Positions 39,677-47,585 of a stretch of DNA of 47,603 nucleotides are shown here, in pieces (position 1 is the stretch's first letter; every line of letters begins with the position of its first letter). The notes under the pieces are model-generated. The model searched no databases, was not told the origin of the DNA, and saw nothing but the letters and a program-made list of their open reading frames with translations. Source of the DNA: Oscillospiraceae bacterium (lineage in GTDB: Bacteria; Bacillota; Clostridia; Oscillospirales; Oscillospiraceae); NCBI GenBank assembly GCA_016296635.1, contig JAEDIZ010000006.1, positions 1 through 47,603 on the forward strand, read 5' to 3'. Position numbers and translations under genes: made by a program.

Positions 39677-41647
39677 ATGGACGCAAAAGAACGCATCGAA
39701 AAGCTTTCAAAGGAACTGGAACAGCACAACTACAACTATTATGTGCTGGATATGCCCACGATTTCCGATTTTGAATATGATCACATGCTGCGTGAATTGG
39801 AGGATCTGGAAAAAGAATACCCGCAGTTTGCTCTGCCGAACAGTCCCACAAAGCGCGTCGGCGGTGAGGCACTGAGCCAGTTTGTCAAGGTGCAGCATGC
39901 TGTGGCACTTGAGAGTCTGCAGGATGTGTTTTCCTTTGAAGAACTGCGCGAATTCGATGCGAGAATCCGAGAAACAGAACAGCCGGAATACACAGTGGAG
40001 CCGAAGGTTGACGGCCTATCTGTTGCGCTTGAATATGTGGACGGACAGTTTGTCCGCGGCGCAACGAGAGGCGACGGGCTGATCGGTGAGGATGTGACGG
40101 AGAATCTGAAAACGATCCGCTCCATTCCCATGACTATTGAGGATGCCCCCACGAGATTGATCGTTCGCGGGGAGGTTTTCATGCCGAGAGCGTCCTTTGA
40201 AGCACTCAACGAAGCGCAGGAAAAGGCAGGCAAACCGCTCTTTGCAAATCCAAGAAATGCGGCAGCCGGGTCTCTTCGGCAGCTTGATCCGAAGATCGCA
40301 GCGCAGAGAAAGCTGGATATTCTCGTTTTTAATCTGCAGCTGGCAGAGGGGATTTCATTCAAAACCCATTCCGAAACGCTGGATTATCTGCGCAGCAAAA
40401 AATTCAAGGTCATTGACTATACGCTTTGCAGAGATATGGATACGGCAGAAAAGCTGATTGACAATCTCAACGAAACAAGATACAGCCTTTCCTACGACAT
40501 TGACGGCGCGGTCATGAAAATGAACGATCTTTCCGCCAGGACAAGACTCGGCTCCACGGCGAAATTCCCGCGCTGGGCTGTGGCGTTCAAATATCCGCCG
40601 GAAGTGAAATCTACCATCTTACAGGATATTGTCGTGCAGGTGGGAAGAACCGGCGTTCTCACTCCGCGGGCGATTGTTGCACCTGTGCATCTTGCCGGAA
40701 CGACTGTTACAGCAGCAACGCTTCATAATCAGGATTTCATTTCCGAAAAAGACATCCGCATCGGCGATACAGTGAAAATCCGCAAAGCCGGGGAGATTAT
40801 CCCCGAAATCTTGGAGGTCGAGTTTGAGAAACGGCCTGCCAACACCACGCCTTACCATCTGCCGGATCGCTGCCCGGTCTGCGGGGCGAAGGTGGAACGC
40901 GATGAAGACGGCGTGGCGATGCGCTGCACGGGCGCGGAGTGTCCGGCGCAGTTGTCTAGAAATCTGGCGCATTTCGTTTCCCGAGAAGCCATGAACATTG
41001 ACGGCCTCGGCAGCGCCATCATCGATGTTCTGATTGAAAAGAAAATGATCGCAAATCCGGCCGACCTCTATTCTCTTGACTATGAAGCCTTTGCAAAACT
41101 GGACGGGCAGGGAAAGAAATCAGCGGAAAATCTGCGTGCAGCCATTGAAAAGAGCAAGGAAAACGACCTTTCAAAGCTTCTTTGTGCCTTCGGTATCCGG
41201 CAGGTCGGGTCGAAAGCGGCCAAGGTGCTGGCTTCTCATTTTGGCTCTCTTGATGCCATAGCTGAAGCGGATATGGAAGCGCTGCTGGAGGTGCCGGATG
41301 TTGGCGAAACCACGGCGCAGAACATTCTCGAGTGGTTTTCCGATCCGCAGTCGAAAGACCTTGTTGCGCGTCTGCGCGATGCCGGGGTCAACTTCACGGC
41401 ACAGAAAACCGTGACGGATACGCGTTTTGCCGGAATGACATTTGTTCTGACCGGTGCGTTGTCGCTCTTCACACGGGATGAGGCAACGGAAAAGATCGAG
41501 TCCTTCGGCGGCAAGGCCTCCGGCTCGGTTTCCAAAAAGACAACCTATGTGGTTGCCGGAGAGAATGCGGGCAGTAAACTGAAAAAAGCGAATGAGCTAG
41601 GAATTCCGGTGCTTTCCGAGCAGGAATTCTTGGAGATGATAGGATGA
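39677..41647 (+). CDS. ligA: NAD-dependent DNA ligase LigA
   Basis: Seals nicks in replication and repair using NAD. The 656-residue protein has the Ia domain (YYVLDMPTISDFEYDHMLRE), the adenylation Lys in EPKVDGLSVALEY (about residue 110), LFANPRNAAAGSLRQLD, DGAVMKMND, PRWAVAFKYPPE, an OB-fold (VQVGRTGVLTPRAIVAPV), a four-Cys zinc finger (CPVCGAKVE...CTGAECPAQL), tandem HhH and a C-terminal BRCT domain (GMTFVLTGALSLFTRDEATE). Length and order are standard. Its stop overlaps the next ATG by four bases. pcrA, yunB and ligA share a strand with gaps of 20 to 51 bases. Confidence 0.97.
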   Translation: MDAKERIEKLSKELEQHNYNYYVLDMPTISDFEYDHMLRELEDLEKEYPQFALPNSPTKRVGGEALSQFVKVQHAVALESLQDVFSFEELREFDARIRETEQPEYTVEPKVDGLSVALEYVDGQFVRGATRGDGLIGEDVTENLKTIRSIPMTIEDAPTRLIVRGEVFMPRASFEALNEAQEKAGKPLFANPRNAAAGSLRQLDPKIAAQRKLDILVFNLQLAEGISFKTHSETLDYLRSKKFKVIDYTLCRDMDTAEKLIDNLNETRYSLSYDIDGAVMKMNDLSARTRLGSTAKFPRWAVAFKYPPEVKSTILQDIVVQVGRTGVLTPRAIVAPVHLAGTTVTAATLHNQDFISEKDIRIGDTVKIRKAGEIIPEILEVEFEKRPANTTPYHLPDRCPVCGAKVERDEDGVAMRCTGAECPAQLSRNLAHFVSREAMNIDGLGSAIIDVLIEKKMIANPADLYSLDYEAFAKLDGQGKKSAENLRAAIEKSKENDLSKLLCAFGIRQVGSKAAKVLASHFGSLDAIAEADMEALLEVPDVGETTAQNILEWFSDPQSKDLVARLRDAGVNFTAQKTVTDTRFAGMTFVLTGALSLFTRDEATEKIESFGGKASGSVSKKTTYVVAGENAGSKLKKANELGIPVLSEQEFLEMIG

Positions 41648-42327
41648 AAATTACGTTGCTTTCCAACTGTGGACTGATGATCGAGGATGACGGACGGGCT
41701 GTTTTGATCGATGTTATAAACAGTCATTTTCCGCCTTTCTATGAGCTGCCGGAGTCAGAGTTTCAAAAGATGTTTGCAGGCGTGGAGCCTTATCAGATGC
41801 TCTTTGCTGCTGCCTTTACGCACCTGCATCCCGATCACTATGACGCGGAAAAAGTAAATCTGCTACAGCAGAGCGGCAGAATCGCAGCTGCGTTCTTCCC
41901 GTCGGAACAAACGGCAGCACATGGAATCATCGAGGATTTCGGCGGCTTCCGGCTGGAGTATCAGAAGATTTCCCATACGCCGCTACCGCCGGATCTGATG
42001 TGCCCGCATTTTGTGCTGCTTGTTTCAAAAGGCGGAAAGAGCATCTATGTGACTGGTGATGCTTCGCCGGAGCTTGATGCGCATCGGGCGTTCCTGCATG
42101 GAAGAAAGGTAGACTGCGCGTTTTGGAACGGGCAGTATCTGTCCCGTCCGGAAACAAGAACGCTTCTGCATGACACAACCAATCAAAATTATGTTTATCA
42201 TATTCCCGTAGATGAGAAGGATTCCTCCGGCATCCGCCGCAAAGCAGAAAAGAATATACTCAAATTCTCTGATGATCTGCAGGATACCGTACTTATGGAA
42301 CAATATCCGTCAGTCATAGAACTATAA
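41644..42327 (+). CDS. Metallo-beta-lactamase-fold hydrolase, unknown substrate
   Basis: A 227-residue protein with the MBL signature THLHPDHYD (His60, His62, Asp64, His65), a later His in KISHTPLP and Asp in VTGDASPELDAHRA, so both metal sites can be drawn. The N-terminus (MKITLLSNCGLMIEDDGRAV) fits the UlaG/YycJ-type beta sandwich. No extra domain or signal peptide is present. It overlaps ligA by four bases, so is probably cotranscribed, and a terminator follows. Whether it acts on nucleic acid or a small molecule cannot be told from sequence. Confidence 0.78.
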   Translation: MKITLLSNCGLMIEDDGRAVLIDVINSHFPPFYELPESEFQKMFAGVEPYQMLFAAAFTHLHPDHYDAEKVNLLQQSGRIAAAFFPSEQTAAHGIIEDFGGFRLEYQKISHTPLPPDLMCPHFVLLVSKGGKSIYVTGDASPELDAHRAFLHGRKVDCAFWNGQYLSRPETRTLLHDTTNQNYVYHIPVDEKDSSGIRRKAEKNILKFSDDLQDTVLMEQYPSVIEL

Positions 42328-42330
42328 AAG

Positions 42331-42356
42331 AAGCCGCAAATTATTGCGGCTTTTTT
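42331..42356 (+). terminator. Intrinsic terminator after the MBL-fold gene
   Basis: AAGCCGCAA at 42331-42339 pairs with TTGCGGCTT at 42344-42352 around ATTA, followed by further T to 42356. It ends the ligA-MBL transcript before the serpin gene. Confidence 0.9.
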
Positions 42357-42410
42357 GCAACCAAAGGGAAATTTTCTCGTCACTAAAAATAAACGATATT
42401 GGAGGCTGTT

Positions 42411-43766
42411 ATGAAGAGAATCATTGCCGTTCTTTTACTTATTTCGCTTCTTGTTTGCTGCGTCGGCTGTACGTCAAAAACATCGACGCAGACAACGCAG
42501 ACAAATAAACATACGCAAAGCGAATCTTCCGATGCGAAGGCAATATCACTTGCCGCTTACCCGAAACGCGCCCAGTTTTCATTTGATGATCATGTGGCCT
42601 ACGAACGATGGCACAAGGAGTGGCAGAAGAGAAAAGAACTGTTTCCAGTCTATCAGCAGGCGGTTTCGTCTTTTTCCGCAAAAACGATTCCTCAGATTCT
42701 ACTCGAAAGTGATGATGAAAACTGCGTCTATTCGCCGATGAACCTCTGGCTTGCCCTTGCGATGGTATCCGAAACCTGCGCGGGACAGTCCCGGCAGCAG
42801 ATTTTGGATTTGCTCGGTTCCGATTCCGCAGAGAATGTGCGGGAAATGGCGAAGGCCATGTGGGAGGCAAATTATCTCGATGATGGTGTTTCCACAAGCG
42901 TTCTTGCAAACTCCGTGTGGCTGAGTGACAGAAAACAGTATAAAAAAGAAGTGCTGAAAACACTTGCGGACGACTACTATGCCTCCTCGTTTACCGGTGA
43001 GATGGGATCACCGGAATACAACGACCTTTTGCATGACTGGCTGAACGAACAGACAAAAGGGCTGCTTCAGGAGCAGGCAGACAGCATGCAATTTTATGAA
43101 GAAACAGTGCTCGCTCTGGCGTCTGCGGTTTATTTCAGGAGTGCATGGTCGCATGAGTTTTACGAGAGTGCTTCGAACGAGCAGGTTTTCCATGCACCCT
43201 CCGGCGACCGTGAAATGGAGTTTATGCACGACGAGTCATACATGACCTACTACTGGGGCGATGAGTTTGGTGCACTTTGGCTGCGGATGGAGTCGGGAGG
43301 CGGCATGTGGATATTGCTGCCGGACGAGGGGATCACGCTTGAATCGGTGCTCTCTTCCGATGAGTATCTCCGATTCCAGCAGGCCGGACGAAACTGGGAA
43401 AGACAGTACGGGATTCTGACGCAGCTTGCTCTTCCGAAATTCGATGTTTCCGGTCGGCTCGATCTGATCAGAGAGCTTGAAAAGCTTGGCATTACAGATA
43501 TTTTTCATGTAGACAGCGCTGATTTTTCTCCTGTATTCGACAATTTTGATGACATGGCTGTTTCTCAGATCACGCACGCGGCGCGTGTAAAAGTCGATGA
43601 AAAGGGCTGTGAAGCGGCAGCATTTACATTGGAAGCAAAATGTGAAGAAGCGGAGCCGGATCCGAATCAGAATATCAAGATTTTTACTGTAGACAGACCG
43701 TTCCTTTTCCTTGTAACGGAGGAGAGCGGCAGTATTCTCTTTGCAGGCGCTGTCTACGAACCGTAA
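42411..43766 (+). CDS. Serpin-family lipoprotein
   Basis: A serine/cysteine protease inhibitor fold. The 451 residues start with a lipoprotein signal (RIIAVLLLISLLVCCVGCTS), then a Ser/Thr/Gln-rich linker, then a full serpin: VYSPMNLWLALAMVSETCAG, TSVLANSVWLSDR, LASAVYFRSAWSHEF, LPKFDVSGRLDLIRELEKLG, and ISQITHAARVKVDEKGCEAA leading to the exposed loop, closed by VDRPFLFLVTEESGSILFAG. The hinge reads EKGCEAAAFT: small residues support an inserting inhibitory loop, but Cys at P14 is unusual. By count the P1 site falls near Glu-Glu, which cannot be taken as certain. ATG 42411 has GGAGG five bases upstream. Lipid anchoring implies an outside-facing role. Confidence 0.88.
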   Translation: MKRIIAVLLLISLLVCCVGCTSKTSTQTTQTNKHTQSESSDAKAISLAAYPKRAQFSFDDHVAYERWHKEWQKRKELFPVYQQAVSSFSAKTIPQILLESDDENCVYSPMNLWLALAMVSETCAGQSRQQILDLLGSDSAENVREMAKAMWEANYLDDGVSTSVLANSVWLSDRKQYKKEVLKTLADDYYASSFTGEMGSPEYNDLLHDWLNEQTKGLLQEQADSMQFYEETVLALASAVYFRSAWSHEFYESASNEQVFHAPSGDREMEFMHDESYMTYYWGDEFGALWLRMESGGGMWILLPDEGITLESVLSSDEYLRFQQAGRNWERQYGILTQLALPKFDVSGRLDLIRELEKLGITDIFHVDSADFSPVFDNFDDMAVSQITHAARVKVDEKGCEAAAFTLEAKCEEAEPDPNQNIKIFTVDRPFLFLVTEESGSILFAGAVYEP

Positions 43767-43774
43767 TCATAAAG

Positions 43775-43804
43775 AAAATGCCCCGCCGATTGGCGGGGCA
43801 TTTT
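43775..43804. terminator. Bidirectional terminator between the serpin gene and rnpB
   Basis: AAAATGCCCCGCC at 43775-43787 pairs perfectly with GGCGGGGCATTTT at 43792-43804, loop GATT. It serves the serpin gene on plus and RNase P RNA on minus. Confidence 0.92.
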
Positions 43805-43808
43805 CTCT

Positions 43809-44152
43809 GCGATCGGGTCTGTAAGCCGGGTTCTGTCTTGACAGTCATCTATCTAGGCGTACCGTTGCCGATACGCTCCAGCCACCCATTCGAGAGCCGC
43901 CGGGCAAGCGTTGCTCTCTTTGCGGTGTTGCTCCGGATAGAGTTTACATCGACGGACACTTCCGAGCCGTCGGGTGCGCTCTTACCGCACCTTTCCACCC
44001 TTACTGCGAAAAACCGCAGCGGTATCTCTCTGTTGCACTTTTCCTGGGGTCACCCCCGGCAGGCGTTACCTGTTATCCTTGCCCTGTGGAGCCCGGACTT
44101 TCCTCATGCGCGGCCTTTCGGCGCTGCGCCCGCGACTGTCCGACCCGGTCGC
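43809..44152 (-). ncRNA. rnpB: RNase P RNA (bacterial type A)
   Basis: The catalytic RNA that cuts the 5' leader from pre-tRNAs. On the minus strand the 5' end has GAGGAAAGTCCGGGCTCC (P4 left side with the conserved core) and the 3' end ACAGAACCCGGCTTACAGAC (P4 right side and J2/4). P1 forms between GCGACCGGGTC at 44152-44142 and GACCCGATCGC at 43819-43809, with one mismatch. GGTAAGAGCGCACC in the specificity domain supports type A. The length is about 344 nt. Exact ends are inferred from P1. It has its own divergent promoter and terminator. The open frame 43778-44260 on plus is only a shadow of this RNA. Confidence 0.95.
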
Positions 44153-44158
44153 TGCATT

Positions 44159-44187
44159 ATTGTACTTTATCATTCTGAATTTGTCAA
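44159..44187 (-). promoter_or_regulatory. Promoter for rnpB
   Basis: On the minus strand TTGACA (44187-44182) and TACAAT (44164-44159) have a 17-base spacer, placing the start near the rnpB 5' end at 44152. Confidence 0.9.
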
Positions 44188-44192
44188 ATGCG

Positions 44193-44221
44193 TTGCAATT
44201 CAAAGCTGCTGCGGATATAAT
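44193..44221 (+). promoter_or_regulatory. Promoter for murD
   Basis: TTGCAA at 44193-44198 and a perfect TATAAT at 44216-44221 have a 17-base spacer. It is back to back with the rnpB promoter; the two -35 boxes are five bases apart. murD starts 31 bases after the -10. Confidence 0.85.
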
Positions 44222-44252
44222 AAAATAGACAATTCTGAATGGAGGCATCATC

Positions 44253-45629
44253 ATGAATGATCGTGTCGGCCAATATTTTGATACGTTACAATCAAAGCGC
44301 GTTGCTGTTCTCGGCATCGGTGTGAGCAACCGTCCGCTGATCCGGATGCTGCTCGCGCGGGGCATCGAGGTGCTTGCCTGCGACAAAACGCCGCGCGAAA
44401 AACTGGACGATGAGGTTCTGGAGCTTGAAAAGCTCGGCGCGCAGCTTCATGTGGGTGAAGGCTATCTGGACGGTGTGCAGGCAGATGTCGTGTTCCGCAC
44501 GCCCGGTATGCACCCCAATATTCCTGCTATCTGTCAGCTGTGCGACTGCGGTTCGGAAATCACATCCGAAATGGAAGTCTTTTTTGAAGTCTGTCCCTGC
44601 AAGATTATCGCCGTGACCGGTTCGGACGGCAAAACAACCACAACCACGCTGATAGCAAAGATTCTTGAGCATGCAGGATATAAGGTGTGGATCGGCGGAA
44701 ATATCGGGCAGCCGCTGCTGCCGCTGGCGGAGGGAATGCAGCCGACTGATATTGCGGTTGTGGAGCTTTCCTCTTTCCAGCTGATGACCATGCAGAGATC
44801 TGCGGACATTGCCGTGATTACAAATCTTGCTCCCAACCATCTTGATATGCACAAGGATATGGCAGAATATATTGCCTCCAAGGAAAATGTATATCTGCAT
44901 CAGGGGAAAGACGGAAAATTGGTTGTCAACATGGACAACGAAATCACGAACGGGTTTTCCTCCAAAGCGCCCGGTACGCTTGAAAAATTTTCGCTGCGCG
45001 GAAAGCCGGAAAACGGCGTTTATCTTGAAAACGGCGTGATTTACAGAAACGGCAGCAGAATCATGGATGCAGCCGATATTCTGATTCCGGGTATCCACAA
45101 TGTTGAGAATTACATGGCAGCTGCCTGCGCGGTGGAGGGACTTGCCTCGGATGCAGATGTTCTGGCAGTTGCACGCAGCTTCGGCGGCGTGGAACACCGC
45201 ATTGAACTGGTACGTGAGCTTCACGGTGTGCGCTATTATAATGATTCAATCGCTTCCAGTCCGTCGCGCATGATCGCAGGCCTGCATTCCTTTGATCAGA
45301 AGCTGATTGTAATTGCAGGCGGCTATGACAAACACATTCCGTTTGATGTTCTCGGGCCGGAGATCTGCTGTCATGTGAAGCTGCTGATCCTTTGCGGCGC
45401 AACGGCTGACAATATTGAGAAGGCTGTCCTCGATGCGCCGGAATATAAGCCGGGGTTCCCGGAGATCATCCGTGTGGATTGCCTGCAGAAAGCAGTTGAT
45501 ACTGCACACGAGAAGGCGCAGACTGGGGATGTTGTCACCTTGAGTCCGGCTTGTGCGGCATTTGATCAGTTCAAGAATTTCATGGTGCGCGGAGAAACCT
45601 ACAAGAAGATGGTCATGGAACTCAAATGA
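44253..45629 (+). CDS. murD: UDP-N-acetylmuramoylalanine-D-glutamate ligase
   Basis: Adds D-Glu to UDP-MurNAc-L-Ala in peptidoglycan synthesis. The 458 residues show the N-terminal dinucleotide-like fold (VAVLGIGVSNRPLIRMLLAR), the ATP loop VTGSDGKTTTTTLIAKIL (about residue 121), VVELSSFQL, ITNLAPNHLDMH, the central FGGVEHRIELV and the closing SPACAAFDQFKNFMVRGETY, all Mur-ligase motifs in order and typical of MurD. GGAGG precedes the ATG. It is the first gene of a unit continuing with ispD and ispF, linking wall and isoprenoid lipid-carrier precursors. Length is normal. Confidence 0.95.
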   Translation: MNDRVGQYFDTLQSKRVAVLGIGVSNRPLIRMLLARGIEVLACDKTPREKLDDEVLELEKLGAQLHVGEGYLDGVQADVVFRTPGMHPNIPAICQLCDCGSEITSEMEVFFEVCPCKIIAVTGSDGKTTTTTLIAKILEHAGYKVWIGGNIGQPLLPLAEGMQPTDIAVVELSSFQLMTMQRSADIAVITNLAPNHLDMHKDMAEYIASKENVYLHQGKDGKLVVNMDNEITNGFSSKAPGTLEKFSLRGKPENGVYLENGVIYRNGSRIMDAADILIPGIHNVENYMAAACAVEGLASDADVLAVARSFGGVEHRIELVRELHGVRYYNDSIASSPSRMIAGLHSFDQKLIVIAGGYDKHIPFDVLGPEICCHVKLLILCGATADNIEKAVLDAPEYKPGFPEIIRVDCLQKAVDTAHEKAQTGDVVTLSPACAAFDQFKNFMVRGETYKKMVMELK

Positions 45630-45645
45630 CGGGGAGTTTTGTAAA

Positions 45646-46383
45646 ATGGAGCTGAGTAAACTCTATAAAAAAGGCCGTACGATCAGCAGAAAACTGAAGC
45701 ACCCGTACTGTGCTGCAGTAATCGTTGCCGCAGGCCGTGCAACGCGGATGGCGGGAACCGATAAGATTCTGACGAAAATCGGCGGAAAGCCGGTGATTTG
45801 CCGGACATTGGAGGCCTTTGACCGCAATGAGATGGTGGACGAGATCATTGTTGTTGCAAGGCAGGATCTTTTAGAACGGATCAGTGAACTTTGCGCGGCC
45901 TATCCGAAGGTTCGTATTGTGGTTCCCGGCGGCGAAAGCAGACTGGAATCTGTGTGTTCAGGTGTGGACGCGGTTTCCGAGAAAACGAAGCTCATCGCCG
46001 TGCATGACGGCGCAAGGCCTTTGGTCAGCGACGATGTGATATCCAACACCATTGCAAAGGCGGCTAAATTCGGCGCGGCTGCACCTGCAATCGCTGTGAA
46101 AGACACGATCAAGGTTTCGCAGTCCGGCGCCGTGGATGCAACGCCGGATCGGAAAACGCTCTTTGCCGTGCAGACACCGCAGGTGTTTGACTGCGATCTT
46201 TTGAAAGGTGCTTTGCAGAATGCCGCGGACAAGCATTTGGAAGTCACAGATGACTGCTCCTGCGTGGAAGCCATCGGCATGAAGGTGCAGCTGACGGATG
46301 GTTCGGAGGAGAATATCAAGATCACAACACCCTTCGATCTGGAGCTTGCAGAGCTGATCCTGCAAAAGAGGGAAGAAGCATGA
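45646..46383 (+). CDS. ispD: 2-C-methyl-D-erythritol 4-phosphate cytidylyltransferase
   Basis: Third MEP-pathway step, joining MEP and CTP. The 245 residues include the nucleotide-binding segment AAVIVAAGRATRMAGTDKIL, DEIIVVARQDLL, VHDGARPLVSDDVI, AVKDTIKV, LFAVQTPQVFDCDLL and the closing ITTPFDLELAELIL. About 20 basic residues precede the enzyme domain (MELSKLYKKGRTISRKLKHP), an extension most homologues lack; ATG 45646 is nevertheless supported by GGGGAG about nine bases upstream. The stop overlaps ispF by four bases. The enzyme shares its pathway with dxs at the left of the window. Confidence 0.92.
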   Translation: MELSKLYKKGRTISRKLKHPYCAAVIVAAGRATRMAGTDKILTKIGGKPVICRTLEAFDRNEMVDEIIVVARQDLLERISELCAAYPKVRIVVPGGESRLESVCSGVDAVSEKTKLIAVHDGARPLVSDDVISNTIAKAAKFGAAAPAIAVKDTIKVSQSGAVDATPDRKTLFAVQTPQVFDCDLLKGALQNAADKHLEVTDDCSCVEAIGMKVQLTDGSEENIKITTPFDLELAELILQKREEA

Positions 46384-46853
46384 GAATCGGACACGGATAT
46401 GATGTGCATCGCCTGACAGAGGGTAGAAAACTGATTCTCGGCGGTGTTGAAATTCCCTATGAAAAGGGACTGGACGGGCATTCGGACGCAGATGTTCTGA
46501 TTCATGCCGTGATGGATGCGCTGCTCGGTGCAGCGGCTCTTGGTGATATCGGGCAGCATTTTCCAGATCACGATGACAGCTATCTCGGCATTTCCAGTAT
46601 GCTTCTATTGCAGAAGGTCGGCGAAATTCTTTCCGAGCATGGTTACTCGGTTGGAAATATTGACGCGACGGTGATTGCGCAGAGACCGAAGCTCGCTCCA
46701 TATATTGTGCAGATGCGGCAGAATATGGCCGGCGCACTTGGAATTCCTGTGGAAGATGTCAGCGTAAAAGCCACAACCGAGGAACATCTCGGTTTTACCG
46801 GCAGCGGGGAAGGCATTGCGGCACATGCGGTTTGTCTGATTATAAAGAAATAA
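46380..46853 (+). CDS. ispF: 2-C-methyl-D-erythritol 2,4-cyclodiphosphate synthase
   Basis: Fifth MEP-pathway step, cyclising CDP-ME 2-phosphate. The 157-residue length is standard. Zinc ligands appear in GHGYDVHRL (Asp8 and His10) and in ALGDIGQHFPD (His about 42). DGHSDADVLIHAVMDALLGA and the closing TTEEHLGFTGSGEGIAAHAV complete the family pattern. The ATG overlaps the ispD stop by four bases, so the two are translationally coupled. The remaining MEP genes are not in the window. Confidence 0.97.
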   Translation: MRIGHGYDVHRLTEGRKLILGGVEIPYEKGLDGHSDADVLIHAVMDALLGAAALGDIGQHFPDHDDSYLGISSMLLLQKVGEILSEHGYSVGNIDATVIAQRPKLAPYIVQMRQNMAGALGIPVEDVSVKATTEEHLGFTGSGEGIAAHAVCLIIKK

Positions 46854-46865
46854 GGGGATTTGAAT

Positions 46866-47585
46866 TTGGATACCTACAATAAAGAAATAAAGATTTATCA
46901 TCTCATCGACGGGGCTGAGCAGGCAACCGGGCTGACCGTCATCATCGATGTGTTCCGTGCGTTCAGTTTGGAATGTTATCTGTTTAATTACGGCGTGACG
47001 GCGATACGCCCGGTCGGCAGTATTGAAGATGCTGTCAGACTGCATGAAAAAAATCCCGGCAGCGTTCTGATCGGCGAGCGCGGCGGGGTGAAATGCGAGG
47101 GATTTGATTTCGGTAATTCGCCGTCCAGCATGACTGAAACGGATGTAGGGGGACGCCTGGCTATTCATACCACAAGCGCCGGAACGCAGGGCGTTGTTCA
47201 CGCAAGTAATGCAAGCGAGATCATCGGCGGAAGTCTGGTGAACGCAAAGGCAATTGCGGCCTACATTATGGAAAAACAGCCGGAATCCGTCAGCCTTGTC
47301 TGCATGGGACTTGGCGGAAATCAGCTTGCTGCAGAGGATGAACTCTGCGCGGAATATATCAAGAGTCTGCTCGAAGGCAAACCTATGGCAGATATTGAGC
47401 AGCGGGTTGCAGATCTGCAGTTTCACGGCGGCGAGAAATTCTTCAAACCGGAAAATAAGGAAGTTTTTCCGGAGCAGGACTTTTGGCTCTGTACGAAGCT
47501 GAATCGCTTTAATTTTGTTGTACAGATCACAAAAGACGAAAGGGGCTTCCTCTCAGAAAAGTATCCTGTAAAAGGAAAAGAGTAA
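46866..47585 (+). CDS. ComB-family 2-phosphosulfolactate phosphatase
   Basis: In methanogens ComB removes phosphate from 2-phosphosulfolactate on the way to coenzyme M. This 239-residue protein has the family's marks: VIIDVFRAFSLECYLFNYG, IGERGGVKCEGFDFGNSPSS, TTSAGTQGVVHASNA and a closing acidic metal-site region. In bacteria without coenzyme M the true substrate is unclear. The start is TTG: 46866 fits AAGGGGA seven bases upstream better than 46860. It follows ispF by 12 bases and could be cotranscribed, but no functional link with isoprenoid synthesis is evident. No comA or other sulfonate genes are in the window. Confidence 0.82.
   Translation: MDTYNKEIKIYHLIDGAEQATGLTVIIDVFRAFSLECYLFNYGVTAIRPVGSIEDAVRLHEKNPGSVLIGERGGVKCEGFDFGNSPSSMTETDVGGRLAIHTTSAGTQGVVHASNASEIIGGSLVNAKAIAAYIMEKQPESVSLVCMGLGGNQLAAEDELCAEYIKSLLEGKPMADIEQRVADLQFHGGEKFFKPENKEVFPEQDFWLCTKLNRFNFVVQITKDERGFLSEKYPVKGKE

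Noticed and set aside
42355..42400. Sigma-A promoter before the serpin gene (TTGCAA ... TAAAAAT)
   Set aside because: The spacer is about 23 bases, outside the workable range. A promoter must exist after the terminator but I could not place it.
43778..44260. Plus-strand open frame of 160 codons
   Set aside because: Lies over RNase P RNA, its terminator and two promoters; structure of that RNA explains the sequence.
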